45,018 nt of DNA from the NCBI GenBank assembly GCA_964491395.1, contig CAZBGI010000027.1, positions 1 through 45,018 on the forward strand, written 5' to 3'. Positions 16,821 through 25,891 of the stretch are shown here, piece after piece. Under the pieces are notes generated by a model, which saw only the letters and a list, made by a program, of their open reading frames with translations, made no database searches and was not told where the DNA came from. The translations under genes were made by a program, and so were the position numbers. The stretch comes from SKVR01 sp964491395 (GTDB lineage: Bacteria > Bacteroidota > Bacteroidia > Bacteroidales > UBA7960). The stretch's first letter is position 1. Every line of letters starts with the position of its first letter.

Positions 16821-16829
16821 TGAAAAATA

Positions 16830-17354
16830 ATGACACTTATGACTGTATTATTGCTTTTTGTACGATACCTGCTGCCTGCTGTATTGGTTTTTCTGACCGC
16901 CTGGTTTATTCTGAAAGAATTTTTTAAACGCGAGAATATGAACCGTGAGTTGCACATGATGGAAGAAAAACAAAAATTGACCCTGCCTGTTCGTCTTCAG
17001 GCCTACGAAAGACTTGTGTTGCTACTGGAGCGTATCTCGCCGGGAAACCTGGTTATGAGGACCCATAAGCCCGATCTGACGGTTAAACAATTTCATCAGA
17101 TGCTGATTAAGAGTATCCGGGAAGAATATGATCACAATCTCTCCCAGCAATTGTATGTTTCTCTTGAAGCATGGGAAAAGGTGAAAGGAGCAAAAGAAGA
17201 AATGATACGTCAGATAAATACTTCTGCAGCCAAATTGCCTCCGGAGGCCACCAGCGCCGATTTGAGCGGAAAAATCCTGGAGATGAGTATTGATAAATCC
17301 GCTACCCGAAAAGCACTGGACTTTGTCAAAACAGAAGCAAGAAAGATACTATAA
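16830..17354 (+). CDS. conserved membrane-anchored protein of Bacteroidota (DUF7935-like)
   Basis: A 174-residue protein with one N-terminal transmembrane helix (about residues 5-28, LLLFVRYLLPAVLVFLTAWF) and a mostly helical, charged cytoplasmic part. I recognise the pattern LPVRLQAYERLVLLLERISP as typical of a protein conserved across Bacteroidota and, I believe, classed as DUF7935; this is from memory. No catalytic motif is visible. Either ATG at 16830 or 16839 could be the start. It is not clearly in an operon, since the next gene begins about 100 bases later. Function unknown. Confidence 0.7.
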   Translation: MTLMTVLLLFVRYLLPAVLVFLTAWFILKEFFKRENMNRELHMMEEKQKLTLPVRLQAYERLVLLLERISPGNLVMRTHKPDLTVKQFHQMLIKSIREEYDHNLSQQLYVSLEAWEKVKGAKEEMIRQINTSAAKLPPEATSADLSGKILEMSIDKSATRKALDFVKTEARKIL

Positions 17355-17457
17355 TCTATCCCGGAATACCCCCTGTCATGCTTATTGTTGGGATTTGCCA
17401 ATAATGTGGGTGGTTTCTTTCGGCAAATTAAGGTTGTTTAGATAATAAATTGTAGCA

Positions 17458-18051
17458 ATGGAATTTGAAGTCAAATCATTTTCGGGGAAAGAAGCTGAAG
17501 CATACCTGGAAGCTATCGCTGATTTGCGAATGAGAGTGTTTAGAGATTATCCCTATTTGTATAAAGGAACGCTTGAGCATGAAAAAGACTACCTTAGCCG
17601 GTATTTCAACGCTCCCAATGCACGAATCTTTATCTTGTTTTATGGGAAAAGAATTACAGGGGTAACCACATGCCTGCCTTTGGTTGAAGAAGCTGATTTT
17701 ATTCGAAAACCTTTTGAAGAAAAAGGACTTGATCTTAAAAAGTATTTCTATTTTGGAGAGTCGCTCCTGGAAAAAATATACCGGGGAAGAGGATTTGGCA
17801 AACTTTTTTTTCAATACAGGGAGCAGGAGGCTATGAAATATCCACAGATACAATATACCACCTTTTGTGCTGTTAACCGTACTGATGACCATCCGTTGAA
17901 GCCTTACCAGTATAAACCCCTGGATGATTTCTGGAGGAAAATGGGCTATATTCATCACCCCGAATTATCCACCTCTATGTCCTGGACCGATATTGATGAT
18001 GAGAAAGCCACTGCCAAAACAATGGAGTTCTGGGTAAAAAAAATTAAATAA
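17458..18051 (+). CDS. GNAT family N-acetyltransferase
   Basis: A 197-residue cytoplasmic protein with the GNAT acetyl-CoA loop at 108-115 (YRGRGFGK, fitting the Q/R-x-x-G-x-G/A pattern). The preceding strand ITGVTTCLPL and following FFQYREQEAM fit the fold. The C-terminal part, with DDFWRKMGYIHHPEL, is typical of members where a bulky aromatic residue precedes the last strands. Acceptor substrate unknown. It is flanked by an unrelated membrane protein and a ThiS-like gene, with gaps over 100 bases on both sides, so no pathway is suggested by context. Confidence 0.85.
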   Translation: MEFEVKSFSGKEAEAYLEAIADLRMRVFRDYPYLYKGTLEHEKDYLSRYFNAPNARIFILFYGKRITGVTTCLPLVEEADFIRKPFEEKGLDLKKYFYFGESLLEKIYRGRGFGKLFFQYREQEAMKYPQIQYTTFCAVNRTDDHPLKPYQYKPLDDFWRKMGYIHHPELSTSMSWTDIDDEKATAKTMEFWVKKIK

Positions 18052-18189
18052 GCATGTATGCCGGAGGTTGCTGTCAGAACTACCTCTTGAAGGATGTTGT
18101 GAATGGATCTTTGTTAATGTTATAAATAAACTCCTGAAAAATTAAAAGATGACCCGAGGGTATGTCTCTTCAAAAAAAAACAGATATTC

Positions 18190-18396
18190 ATGACCATATT
18201 GTTAAACAACCGCAATGAACATTTTCCTGAGTATGAACAGTTAACCGTCCAGCAATTGCTTGATGTGAAAAAATTCACCTACAAAATGCTGATGGTCAGG
18301 GTTAACGACAGCACTATAAAGAGAGAAGATTATGATTTTACCCTCATTAAAGACGGAGATAAGGTGGCGGTTATCCACCTTATGACCGGGGGATGA
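18190..18396 (+). CDS. orphan ThiS/MoaD-like sulfur carrier protein
   Basis: A 68-residue ubiquitin-like protein ending in Gly-Gly (HLMTGG). It shows the ThiS pattern: TILLNNR at the start, a central VRVNDSTIKREDY strand-turn and IKDGDKVAVIHLM before the tail. The free C-terminal glycines would be adenylated and thiocarboxylated by an E1-like enzyme. In thiamine synthesis thiS normally sits with thiC, thiG, thiF and thiH; none is here. It may therefore serve another route, such as tungsten or molybdenum cofactor or tRNA thiolation, or act with a distant thi cluster. It converges on the T9SS gene with a 37-base gap lacking a clear terminator. Confidence 0.8.
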   Translation: MTILLNNRNEHFPEYEQLTVQQLLDVKKFTYKMLMVRVNDSTIKREDYDFTLIKDGDKVAVIHLMTGG

Positions 18397-18433
18397 AAAT
18401 GAGGGATTGATATAAATATAATCGATCTGGTTG

Positions 18434-19837
18434 TTACATTTCCGAATGGATATGCTGCACTCCGATTAGGCTGTCATAAATATCTCCCGGTTTGCGATAA
18501 TATATATAAATGGCATATTCATTCTCTGTTATGGAATGACTTCCTTCAAACAATGACTCATCTCCGGTGTCGGTGCCATCTTCCAGGTAGATGTACTTGT
18601 AATCGTAGAACCCTTGCTTGAGCAACATGCGCAGTTCATAGCGGGCATCTCTGTAGTTGTATTCCATTTTATTGCGACTGTTAAACCTCCAGTCTGTCAG
18701 TTCCCCCATCACGTAAACATCACCATCTGTCAGGGGCTTGTCACTGGGCAATGAAAAATGTACCCATGCGTAATCACTTTCCAGAAAATCATCAGCATAG
18801 TCATCTGTTTTAACAATCAACTTTCCGTTGATATCGTCGCGGGAGGTATATCTGAGAAACCTTCGGTTCCTGTCGGGTCGCAAATGTACTTCCCATCCGT
18901 TGGTAACAGGATTTATCTCATCAACATTTAAACTTCTGTGCCTAAGGCTTTTGATGTCAAAGTTCCGGAATTCGTTGCCTCCCTGGAAAACATTTTTGTC
19001 TTCATAATCATACACCAGCATATCTCCCTGCACCAGCCTGGGTTGTAATCCATAAATAGCATTGTCCCACCTGCCGTTTTGGGTAATAAGTACTTTTAAA
19101 TCGCGATAGGGATTAGAAACAGGATACAAACTTGTATTTACTGTAAAATCAATCTCCTGGCTGGTATCACGATAGTCGAGATTGGTAGCTTGTTTCACGG
19201 TAGCTTCAACGGTAACCCTTTGTTCGAAAACCATGAAACGACGAGTTAAAACCACTTGGTCTTTATCGCCATCAACGAAAACTTTCAGTATATAATTGCC
19301 CGAAAGTTTGGGTTGCATATTGGCATTGGGAAATTCCAGGGTGTAATGCGTGAAAGCAACTCTTGTATTTCGGGAAAAGGAGTATTCATTAAGCCGGTCT
19401 TCGTAAAAACCCTCAATATACTCATGTTCCATAAGGTCTGAGGGTTGCCAGGTGGCATCGCAATGGATGATGGTGTAGGAGTAATTCTTGTAATCTCCAT
19501 CCAGGTCATCAAATTGGAGAACGAGTCGTTCTGCAGAATTAAATTCTATAATGGGAGAGGACAATTCCCATCCTTTTCTGTTAAACAAAACAGATTTGAT
19601 GTTGTTAACATAGACGAAATCGCTGTGTCGAAGGTAATCATCATCATAATAATCATCTTCAGGAGGCTGAAAATCAGCATGATAATCGAGAGTCTCATTG
19701 CTGTGCTTCATTAAAGAATTATTTCTGTCCATAGCTTGCAACAGTGAGGAAAGTGTAAAAAGGATGAAGAAAACAACACCCGGATAAATTACCAATTTCG
19801 GTGTAAAAATGCGGAAAATCGATTTTTGAACTTGCAT
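18434..19837 (-). CDS. type IX secretion system plug protein (DUF5103)
   Basis: A 467-residue exported protein. The N-terminus has a hydrophobic stretch (about residues 15-35) that looks like a signal peptide with a long n-region. After an acidic DDYYDDDYL segment comes the family body: YVNNIKSVLFNRKGWELSSP, LQFDDLDGDYKNYSYTIIHC, DATWQPSDLMEHEYIEGF, GNYILKVF and later RWDNAIYGLQP. This matches the DUF5103 family. In the published Flavobacterium johnsoniae SprA complexes the family member closes the translocon pore when idle. It has no signs of being in an operon; the divergent neighbour is nqrA. Family assignment is by recognised sequence pattern. Confidence 0.85.
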   Translation of the reverse strand: MQVQKSIFRIFTPKLVIYPGVVFFILFTLSSLLQAMDRNNSLMKHSNETLDYHADFQPPEDDYYDDDYLRHSDFVYVNNIKSVLFNRKGWELSSPIIEFNSAERLVLQFDDLDGDYKNYSYTIIHCDATWQPSDLMEHEYIEGFYEDRLNEYSFSRNTRVAFTHYTLEFPNANMQPKLSGNYILKVFVDGDKDQVVLTRRFMVFEQRVTVEATVKQATNLDYRDTSQEIDFTVNTSLYPVSNPYRDLKVLITQNGRWDNAIYGLQPRLVQGDMLVYDYEDKNVFQGGNEFRNFDIKSLRHRSLNVDEINPVTNGWEVHLRPDRNRRFLRYTSRDDINGKLIVKTDDYADDFLESDYAWVHFSLPSDKPLTDGDVYVMGELTDWRFNSRNKMEYNYRDARYELRMLLKQGFYDYKYIYLEDGTDTGDESLFEGSHSITENEYAIYIYYRKPGDIYDSLIGVQHIHSEM

Positions 19838-19941
19838 TACTTTGGTTTTGATATGATAAGCAGTATATTTAATTATTTGTATATTTATTTATTTTTAGCT
19901 GTCAGACCGATAAAAAAGTTTCTCAAAATTAAAAATATCTC

Positions 19942-19949
19942 TAAATTTG
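19942..19949 (+). promoter_or_regulatory. Bacteroidota -7 promoter element, nqr operon
   Basis: TAAATTTG matches the consensus, with TTTC (19919-19922) 19 bases upstream in the -33 position. It lies 34 bases before the nqrA ATG. In the same spacer the minus strand has TATTTTTG (19972-19965) and TAATTTTG (19931-19924), either of which could serve the divergent T9SS plug gene. Confidence 0.55.
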
Positions 19950-19983
19950 TCATTTAAAACAGTGCAAAAATAGAACCAACAAA

Positions 19984-21345
19984 ATGTCAAAGGCAATAAA
20001 AATCAAAAAAGGATTAGACATCCCCATGCAGGGAGAGGCAGAAAAAATTCTGAACACTTCTCCACGATCTGCCAAATACAGTGTATGCCCACCTGATTTT
20101 CATGGTTTGACTCCCAAAATGCTTGTCAAAGAAGGAGAAAAAGTTAAAGCAGGCACACCGTTGTTTTTCGATAAATATAACGAAAAAATCATTTTTACCT
20201 CACCGGTGAGCGGAACTTTCTCTGATTTAGTGCGTGGGGAGAAGCGGCGCATCCTGAGAGCAACAATAGAAGCGGATGCTTCAGATGAATATGTTGATTT
20301 TGGTGCAGCGGATCCGCTTTCATTGCCTCGCGATAAAGTGATAGAAAAAATTCTGCAAAGCGGTTTATGGCCTGCTATCATGCAACGACCCTACTCTGTG
20401 GTGGCCAATCCAGGGGATAAAGCCAAAGCCATTTTTGTCTCAGCTTTTGATAGTGCTCCCCTGGGAGCTGATTTGGATTTTGTCCTCAAAGGCCAGGAAA
20501 ATGAATTCCAGACAGGTCTTAATGCGCTTTCCCAACTAACAGAAGGGGACGTGCATTTGAGCATTCATAACAAAACCACCCGGAATAATGGATTTTTGAA
20601 TGCCAAAAATGTTAAAGTTCATGCTTTTGAAGGGCCACACCCTGCCGGCAACGTGGGTATCCAGATTCATCATATCGACCCTGTTGATAAAGGTGATATT
20701 GTTTGGCACGTGGATGTGCAACACGTGATTATGATAGGGCGGCTTTTTGAAAAGGGCATTTACGATGCTACCAAAATTATCGCACTGACCGGGTCAGAAG
20801 TGCTCAATCCAAGGTACTATCAGGTGATTGCCGGAGCCAGGATTTCAGATATAGCCCAGAAAAATCTCCGATTGGAAGAAGGTGTCAATCTCCGGTTTAT
20901 TAGTGGGAATGTGTTGACAGGTACCAAAGTGAGTTCTGCTGATTACCTTCGGTTCTACGACAATCAAATCACGGTCATTCCTGAAGGAGATGAACCTGAA
21001 TTGTTTGGATGGATAATGCCCAATTTTGATAAATTCAGCCTTTCCCGTTCTTTTCCTGCTTTCCTGATGCCGGGCAAGAAATTCCGTCTCAATACGAATA
21101 TCAGAAGTGGAGAGCGGCCTTTTGTAGTAACAGGTGTCTATGAAAAGGTATTGCCCATGGAAATTATGCCAATGCAGTTGCTGAAGTCCATTATGATCAA
21201 TGATATCGATATGATGGAGAAACTGGGTATTTATGAGGTAGCCCCTGAGGATTTTGCTTTGTGCGAATATGTATGCCCTTCCAAAATTGAAATTCAGGAC
21301 ACCATACGAGAGGGGTTGGATTTGGTTCGCAAGGAGCTATCTTAA
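19984..21345 (+). CDS. nqrA: Na+-translocating NADH:quinone reductase subunit A
   Basis: A 453-residue soluble subunit, first of six contiguous nqr genes. NqrA contributes to the quinone site of the Na+-pumping NADH dehydrogenase of the inner membrane. It is recognised from the N-terminal KIKKGLDIPMQGEAEK, the biotinyl-lipoyl-like turn VKEGEKVKAGTPLFFDK, GPHPAGNVGIQIHHIDPV, and the C-terminal CEYVCPSKIEIQDTIREGLD. Length and order are standard. It begins 34 bases after a -7 box and is followed by nqrB after 49 bases. The Na+ gradient would feed transport and probably flagella-independent energy needs of an anaerobe or facultative anaerobe. Confidence 0.97.
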   Translation: MSKAIKIKKGLDIPMQGEAEKILNTSPRSAKYSVCPPDFHGLTPKMLVKEGEKVKAGTPLFFDKYNEKIIFTSPVSGTFSDLVRGEKRRILRATIEADASDEYVDFGAADPLSLPRDKVIEKILQSGLWPAIMQRPYSVVANPGDKAKAIFVSAFDSAPLGADLDFVLKGQENEFQTGLNALSQLTEGDVHLSIHNKTTRNNGFLNAKNVKVHAFEGPHPAGNVGIQIHHIDPVDKGDIVWHVDVQHVIMIGRLFEKGIYDATKIIALTGSEVLNPRYYQVIAGARISDIAQKNLRLEEGVNLRFISGNVLTGTKVSSADYLRFYDNQITVIPEGDEPELFGWIMPNFDKFSLSRSFPAFLMPGKKFRLNTNIRSGERPFVVTGVYEKVLPMEIMPMQLLKSIMINDIDMMEKLGIYEVAPEDFALCEYVCPSKIEIQDTIREGLDLVRKELS

Positions 21346-21394
21346 TCAGCAGCAATAATATATAAAGTTTTAGTAACCCAAAAAGGATATAAAA

Positions 21395-22561
21395 TTGAAG
21401 CCATTAATAAATTTTGTAGAAAACAAGGTGAAACCCAACTTTGAAAAAGGCGGAAAATTTGAGAAGTTTCACCGGACTTTCGAAGCATTCGAAACCTTTC
21501 TCTATGTAAGGGGTGATGTAACCCAAAGAGGGAGTCACATTCGGGATGCTATTGATATGAAAAGGACCATGGTTTATGTAATCATTGCGCTCATTCCGCC
21601 CCTGTTATTCGGAATTTGGAATGTGGGTTTTCAACATTTCAAGGCCACCGGACAGGAGGCAGAGTTTATCGACCAGGTTCTTTTTGGTTTGTCAAAAGTT
21701 TTGCCCATTATCATTGTGAGTTATGTGGCAGGGCTGGCAGTGGAATTTATTTTTGCCTCTGCCCGCGATCATGAAGTAAATGAAGGATTTCTGGTGTCAG
21801 GGATGTTGATCCCATTGGTGATTCCGGCCACCACCCCGTTATGGATGGTGGCATTAGCCACTGTTTTTGCTGTTATTATTGGTAAGGAGGTTTTCGGAGG
21901 CACCGGCATGAATATCCTTAATCCCGCTTTGCTGGCAAGGGCTTTCCTGTTTTTTGCCTACCCCTCTTATCTCTCAGGAGAAGTATGGGTTGCACAGGGC
22001 GGCGAGCAGTTTGTTGATGGTTTCTCAGGTGCTACGGGTTTGGCTGTAATGGCTGCCGGAGAGGGTACGATGCCCTCCGATTTTGACATGTTCTTTGGTT
22101 TTATACCGGGTTCTATCGGAGAGACTTCCACCTTTGCCATCCTGCTGGGAGCCATAGTTTTGGTTGCTACCGGTATCGGAAGCTTCAGGATTATGGCATC
22201 TGTGTTCCTGGGAGGATTGCTGATGGGAGGCATTTTTAATTTATTTGCGATAAATGATTTTATGGCTATGCCGGCCTATAAACACCTTATTCTAGGCGGC
22301 TTTGCATTTGGAGCCGTTTACATGGCTACCGACCCGGTGTCTGCTTCACAAACCGGCACAGGAAAGTACATTTATGGCTTTTTGATAGGGATTATTACGG
22401 TGCTTATACGGGTGGTGAATCCTGCTTATCCCGAAGGAATGATGCTGGCTATATTATTTATGAATGTATTTGCTCCCCTGATAGATCATTATGTTGTGGA
22501 AGCGAATGTTAAAAAACGCATGAAGCGAATGCAAAAAGTCCGTCTGCAAACACAGGCTTAA
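21395..22561 (+). CDS. nqrB: Na+-translocating NADH:quinone reductase subunit B, TTG start
   Basis: A 388-residue membrane subunit with a covalent FMN. The start is TTG at 21395: the family N-terminus (LINFVENKVKPNFEKGGKFE) begins directly there and the first ATG comes much later. The flavinylation motif GFSGATGLA carries Thr214, the expected FMN phosphoester site attached by ApbE. Multiple hydrophobic helices follow, with EVFGGTGMNILNPALLARAF and FGAVYMATDPVSA typical of NqrB. The next gene begins 23 bases downstream. Function and topology follow the family. Confidence 0.97.
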   Translation: MKPLINFVENKVKPNFEKGGKFEKFHRTFEAFETFLYVRGDVTQRGSHIRDAIDMKRTMVYVIIALIPPLLFGIWNVGFQHFKATGQEAEFIDQVLFGLSKVLPIIIVSYVAGLAVEFIFASARDHEVNEGFLVSGMLIPLVIPATTPLWMVALATVFAVIIGKEVFGGTGMNILNPALLARAFLFFAYPSYLSGEVWVAQGGEQFVDGFSGATGLAVMAAGEGTMPSDFDMFFGFIPGSIGETSTFAILLGAIVLVATGIGSFRIMASVFLGGLLMGGIFNLFAINDFMAMPAYKHLILGGFAFGAVYMATDPVSASQTGTGKYIYGFLIGIITVLIRVVNPAYPEGMMLAILFMNVFAPLIDHYVVEANVKKRMKRMQKVRLQTQA

Positions 22562-22584
22562 TCAAACCGAAAAAAATATATACA

Positions 22585-23277
22585 ATGAGTAATCGATATG
22601 TTTTTATGTATGCCTCCGCAATGGTAATTATTGTAGCATTGGTATTATCGGCCGCTGCTACCTTGCTCAGGCCATTTCAGGAGAAAAATATGCGCATAGA
22701 AAAGATGCAGGATATTTTGTCTACCATTGACATTACTGCGCCAAAAGACGAGGCCATAGATCTTTTTGAACAATATATTACCCAAACCAAAGTCCTCAAT
22801 TATCAAGGTGAAGAAGTAGAGGGAGATGCTTTTGAAGTGGACTTGCAGGATGAAAATCGCAAACCTGTGGAAGAAAGGCAACTACCCCTTTATATTGCCG
22901 ATGTTGACGGTGAATTATTCTATGTTGTTCCCCTAAGAGGCAATGGCCTTTGGGGTGCTATTTGGGGCTATCTGAGTTTCAGGGGCGATCTTACCACCAT
23001 TGCCGGTGCCAATTTTGATCATGCCAGCGAAACTCCTGGTCTGGGAGCTGAAATTAGCGATCCTCCCTTCCAGAAACAATTTGTAGGGAAGAAAATATTT
23101 GATGAAAACGGAAACTTTACACCTGTTGAGGTAGTGAAAGGAGGAGCTCCCAGCGGAGATCCCCATGCTGTAGACGCCATAAGCGGCGGTACCATTACCT
23201 CCGATGGAGTTGCAGATATGCTCAGAAATGGACTTGAAGTTTACAAACCTTACTTTTTAAAACAGAAAACATCATGA
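22585..23277 (+). CDS. nqrC: Na+-translocating NADH:quinone reductase subunit C
   Basis: A 230-residue subunit with one N-terminal membrane helix (about 7-29) and a periplasmic flavin domain. The covalent-FMN motif reads DAISGGTITS, with Thr203 as the expected acceptor; the more common form is SGAT, so the Ala is Gly here. GNGLWGAIWGYLSF and HASETPGLGAEI are characteristic of NqrC and related RnfG domains. The stop overlaps the nqrD start by four bases (ATGA), which implies coupled translation. ApbE for flavin attachment lies 3.7 kb downstream. Confidence 0.97.
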   Translation: MSNRYVFMYASAMVIIVALVLSAAATLLRPFQEKNMRIEKMQDILSTIDITAPKDEAIDLFEQYITQTKVLNYQGEEVEGDAFEVDLQDENRKPVEERQLPLYIADVDGELFYVVPLRGNGLWGAIWGYLSFRGDLTTIAGANFDHASETPGLGAEISDPPFQKQFVGKKIFDENGNFTPVEVVKGGAPSGDPHAVDAISGGTITSDGVADMLRNGLEVYKPYFLKQKTS

Positions 23278-23936
23278 GTGAAGAAAAAAATAACATCCCC
23301 AAAGAGACCCTTTTTTCTCCCAAGAACAAAAAGCTGTTATCCGATCCCATTGGGAAAGATAATCCGATCACGGTTCAGGTATTAGGGGTTTGTTCTGTAC
23401 TTGCCGTTACGGTGCAATTAAAAGCTTCACTGGTATTGGCTATTGCCGTGGTAGCCGTTATGGGTGCGTCCAACGTCATTATTTCTCTTCTACGCCATGG
23501 TATCCCCCCCAGGATCCGCATCATTGTGCAGTTGACGGTAATTGCCTCTCTTGTGATTTTGGTCGACCAGGTGCTTAAGGCATTTCTGTACGATGTAAGC
23601 CGACAGTTATCGGTATTCGTTGGGCTGATTATTACCAATTGTATAATCATGGGACGCCTGGAAGCTTTTGCCCTGAGCAATAAAGTATGGCCCTCTTTTC
23701 TTGACGGTATAGGAAATGCGGCCGGATATGGAAGTATTTTATTGCTGGTTGGCGCCATTCGCGAATTGTTGGGCTCAGGGGCACTGATGGGCTACCAGAT
23801 TGTTCCCGATTTTATGTATAATTTCGGGTATGTCGACAATGGTCTGATGATTTTGCCTCCCATGGCACTTATCACTGTAGGGGTTATTATCTGGATTCAT
23901 CGGCACAGGGACAAATCGTTGGTTGATGCAAGTTAA
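23274..23936 (+). CDS. nqrD: Na+-translocating NADH:quinone reductase subunit D
   Basis: A 220-residue integral membrane subunit. The two cysteines that, with two in NqrE, hold the intramembrane iron centre are present in VQVLGVCSVLAVT and LIITNCIIMGRLEAFA. AAGYGSILLLVGAIRELLG is also typical. The start overlaps the nqrC stop. The hydrophilic N-terminus is slightly longer than in proteobacterial NqrD. Confidence 0.97.
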   Translation: MSEEKNNIPKETLFSPKNKKLLSDPIGKDNPITVQVLGVCSVLAVTVQLKASLVLAIAVVAVMGASNVIISLLRHGIPPRIRIIVQLTVIASLVILVDQVLKAFLYDVSRQLSVFVGLIITNCIIMGRLEAFALSNKVWPSFLDGIGNAAGYGSILLLVGAIRELLGSGALMGYQIVPDFMYNFGYVDNGLMILPPMALITVGVIIWIHRHRDKSLVDAS

Positions 23937-23981
23937 TCAAACCGCACGAAATAAACTTTTTAACTTGAAAATGAAATAAAA

Positions 23982-24599
23982 ATGGAAGAATTAGTAAGCA
24001 TATTTGTCAGATCGATTTTCATCGACAACATGGTATTTGCCTATTTCCTGGGTATGTGCTCCTATCTGGCTGTTTCCCGTACAGTTAAAACCTCTGTTGG
24101 ATTGGGATTTGCCGTAATTTTCGTGTTGGGAATTACCGTTCCGGTTAATTATCTGTTGCAGAACTATATCATTGGCAGGGGAGCTCTTTCCTGGTTGGGA
24201 CCTCAGTTTGCAGCAGTTGATTTGAGCTTTCTGACTTTTATCATGTTCATTGCTATCATTGCCGCCATGGTGCAGCTGGTAGAGATGCTCATTGAAAAAT
24301 TTAGCCCTACGCTCTACAGCAGCCTTGGGATATTTTTGCCCCTTATTGCAGTAAACTGTGCCATCCTGGGAGGCTCATTGTTTATGCAGGAACGAAACTA
24401 CGCCAATATCGGCGAGGCCGTTTCCTTTGGTTTAGGGAGTGGTGTTGGTTGGTTTCTGGCCATTGTGGGAATTGCTGCTATCCGGGAAAAAATTCGTTAT
24501 TCTAATGTTCCTGCTCCTTTGCGTGGACTGGGGATTACTTATATAATAACCGGGCTTATGGGAATCGCTTTCATGAGCTTTATGGGAATTGAATTGTAA
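23982..24599 (+). CDS. nqrE: Na+-translocating NADH:quinone reductase subunit E
   Basis: A 205-residue six-helix membrane subunit, paralogous to NqrD with inverted topology. The iron-centre cysteines are seen in FAYFLGMCSYLAVSRT and LPLIAVNCAILGGSLF. AAIREKIRYSNVPAPLRGLG near the C-terminus is a family hallmark. It is separated from nqrD by 45 bases and from nqrF by 27. Confidence 0.97.
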   Translation: MEELVSIFVRSIFIDNMVFAYFLGMCSYLAVSRTVKTSVGLGFAVIFVLGITVPVNYLLQNYIIGRGALSWLGPQFAAVDLSFLTFIMFIAIIAAMVQLVEMLIEKFSPTLYSSLGIFLPLIAVNCAILGGSLFMQERNYANIGEAVSFGLGSGVGWFLAIVGIAAIREKIRYSNVPAPLRGLGITYIITGLMGIAFMSFMGIEL

Positions 24600-24626
24600 T
24601 TATCAACCAAACTGAATTATTTGATC

Positions 24627-25886
24627 ATGATAATTTTAATAAGTACCAATGTATGGGTTGTCATCCTGAGCGTGATTATGTTTTTGGTTATCATGCTTAT
24701 GCTGGTGGGTATACTGCTTTATGCCAGAAAAAAACTGGTTCCTTCAGGACCGGTGACCTTAAATATCAATGAAGATAAAAAACTGGATGTTAATGCCGGC
24801 GGAACCCTGTTGAATACCCTGTCTGAGCAAGGAATCTACCTTCCCAGTGCCTGTGGGGGGGGAGGAACCTGTGCCGTTTGCAGATGCCAGGTATTGGAAG
24901 GTGCAGGTGATATTCTGCCTACCGAGGTAGGATATTTCAGCCGTAAAGAAATCCAGGAGAAATGGAGACTTGCCTGCCAGGTGAAGGTTAAACAGGACCT
25001 TAAAATCCAGATTCCCAAGGAGGTTTTCGGTATTAAAAAGTGGGAGTGCGAAGTGGTTTCGAATAAAAATGTGGCTACTTTTATAAAGGAATTTGTGGTA
25101 AAACTTCCCGAAGGAGAAGAACTCGACTTTCAGTCGGGCGGCTATATCCAGGTGGATGTTCCCGCATGTGAGGTGAGTTTTAAAGACATGGAAGTACAGG
25201 ATAAATTCCGCGAAGACTGGGATAAACTCAATATGTGGGATTTAAAAATGACCAATCCCGAACCGATTAACCGCGCTTACTCTATGGCCAACCACCCGGC
25301 CGAAGGAAATATTGTCAAACTTAATATACGGATTGCAACCCCCCCGTGGGACAGGGAGAAAAATCAATTTATGAATGTTAATCCCGGTATTTGCTCTTCC
25401 TATGTATTCTCACGTAAACCCGGCGATAAGGTTACCATTTCCGGGCCTTACGGCGAATTCTTTATCAAGGATACGGACAAGGAGATGTTGTATATTGGAG
25501 GGGGTGCCGGTATGGCTCCGTTACGCTCCCATATTTTCCATCTGTTTCATACCCTAAAGACCAACAGAAAGGTGTCTTACTGGTATGGGGCCAGGTCAAA
25601 AAGAGAAATTTTCTATGAAGAGGAATTCAGGAAGATAGAGGAGGAATTTCCCAATTTCAAATTTAATATTGCTCTCTCCGAGCCGCTTCCCGAAGACAAC
25701 TGGGAGGGTTACACCGGCTTTATTCATCAGGTAGTGCTGGACAATTACCTCAGCAAGCACGAAGAGCCCGAGGAGGTGGAATACTATCTTTGTGGACCTC
25801 CCATCATGAATGAATCTGTATTATCCATGCTGGATAACCTGGGAGTCCCTGAAGAAAATATTGATTTAGATGATTTTGGTGGTTAA
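24627..25886 (+). CDS. nqrF: Na+-translocating NADH:quinone reductase subunit F
   Basis: The 419-residue NADH-oxidising subunit and electron entry point. Residues 5-33 form a membrane anchor. The [2Fe-2S] domain has Cys76, Cys82, Cys85 (SACGGGGTCAVC) and Cys117. The FAD domain has RAYSMANHP, and NADH binding shows IGGGAGMAPLRSH and YYLCGPPIMN. ATG 24627 is preferred over the in-frame TTG six bases earlier. A strong terminator 6 bases after the stop ends the six-gene operon. Confidence 0.97.
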   Translation: MIILISTNVWVVILSVIMFLVIMLMLVGILLYARKKLVPSGPVTLNINEDKKLDVNAGGTLLNTLSEQGIYLPSACGGGGTCAVCRCQVLEGAGDILPTEVGYFSRKEIQEKWRLACQVKVKQDLKIQIPKEVFGIKKWECEVVSNKNVATFIKEFVVKLPEGEELDFQSGGYIQVDVPACEVSFKDMEVQDKFREDWDKLNMWDLKMTNPEPINRAYSMANHPAEGNIVKLNIRIATPPWDREKNQFMNVNPGICSSYVFSRKPGDKVTISGPYGEFFIKDTDKEMLYIGGGAGMAPLRSHIFHLFHTLKTNRKVSYWYGARSKREIFYEEEFRKIEEEFPNFKFNIALSEPLPEDNWEGYTGFIHQVVLDNYLSKHEEPEEVEYYLCGPPIMNESVLSMLDNLGVPEENIDLDDFGG

Positions 25887-25891
25887 CTTTG

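Larger units (their letters stand above)
16379..16829. other. divergent regulatory region between hybrid kinase and DUF7935-like gene
   Basis: This 451-base gap has no gene I can support. It contains: a minus-strand terminator-like hairpin (16429-16467); a minus-strand -7 candidate (16494-16501); two exact copies of the palindrome ACTTCTGAAGT (16584-16594 and 16677-16687) plus a further TCTGAAG half site (16667-16673); an imperfect inverted repeat TACCCCTACTTCT / AGAAGAAGGGGGGTA (16577-16589 with 16611-16625); another minus-strand -7 candidate (16725-16732); and the plus-strand -7 box at 16813-16820. Confidence 0.6.
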
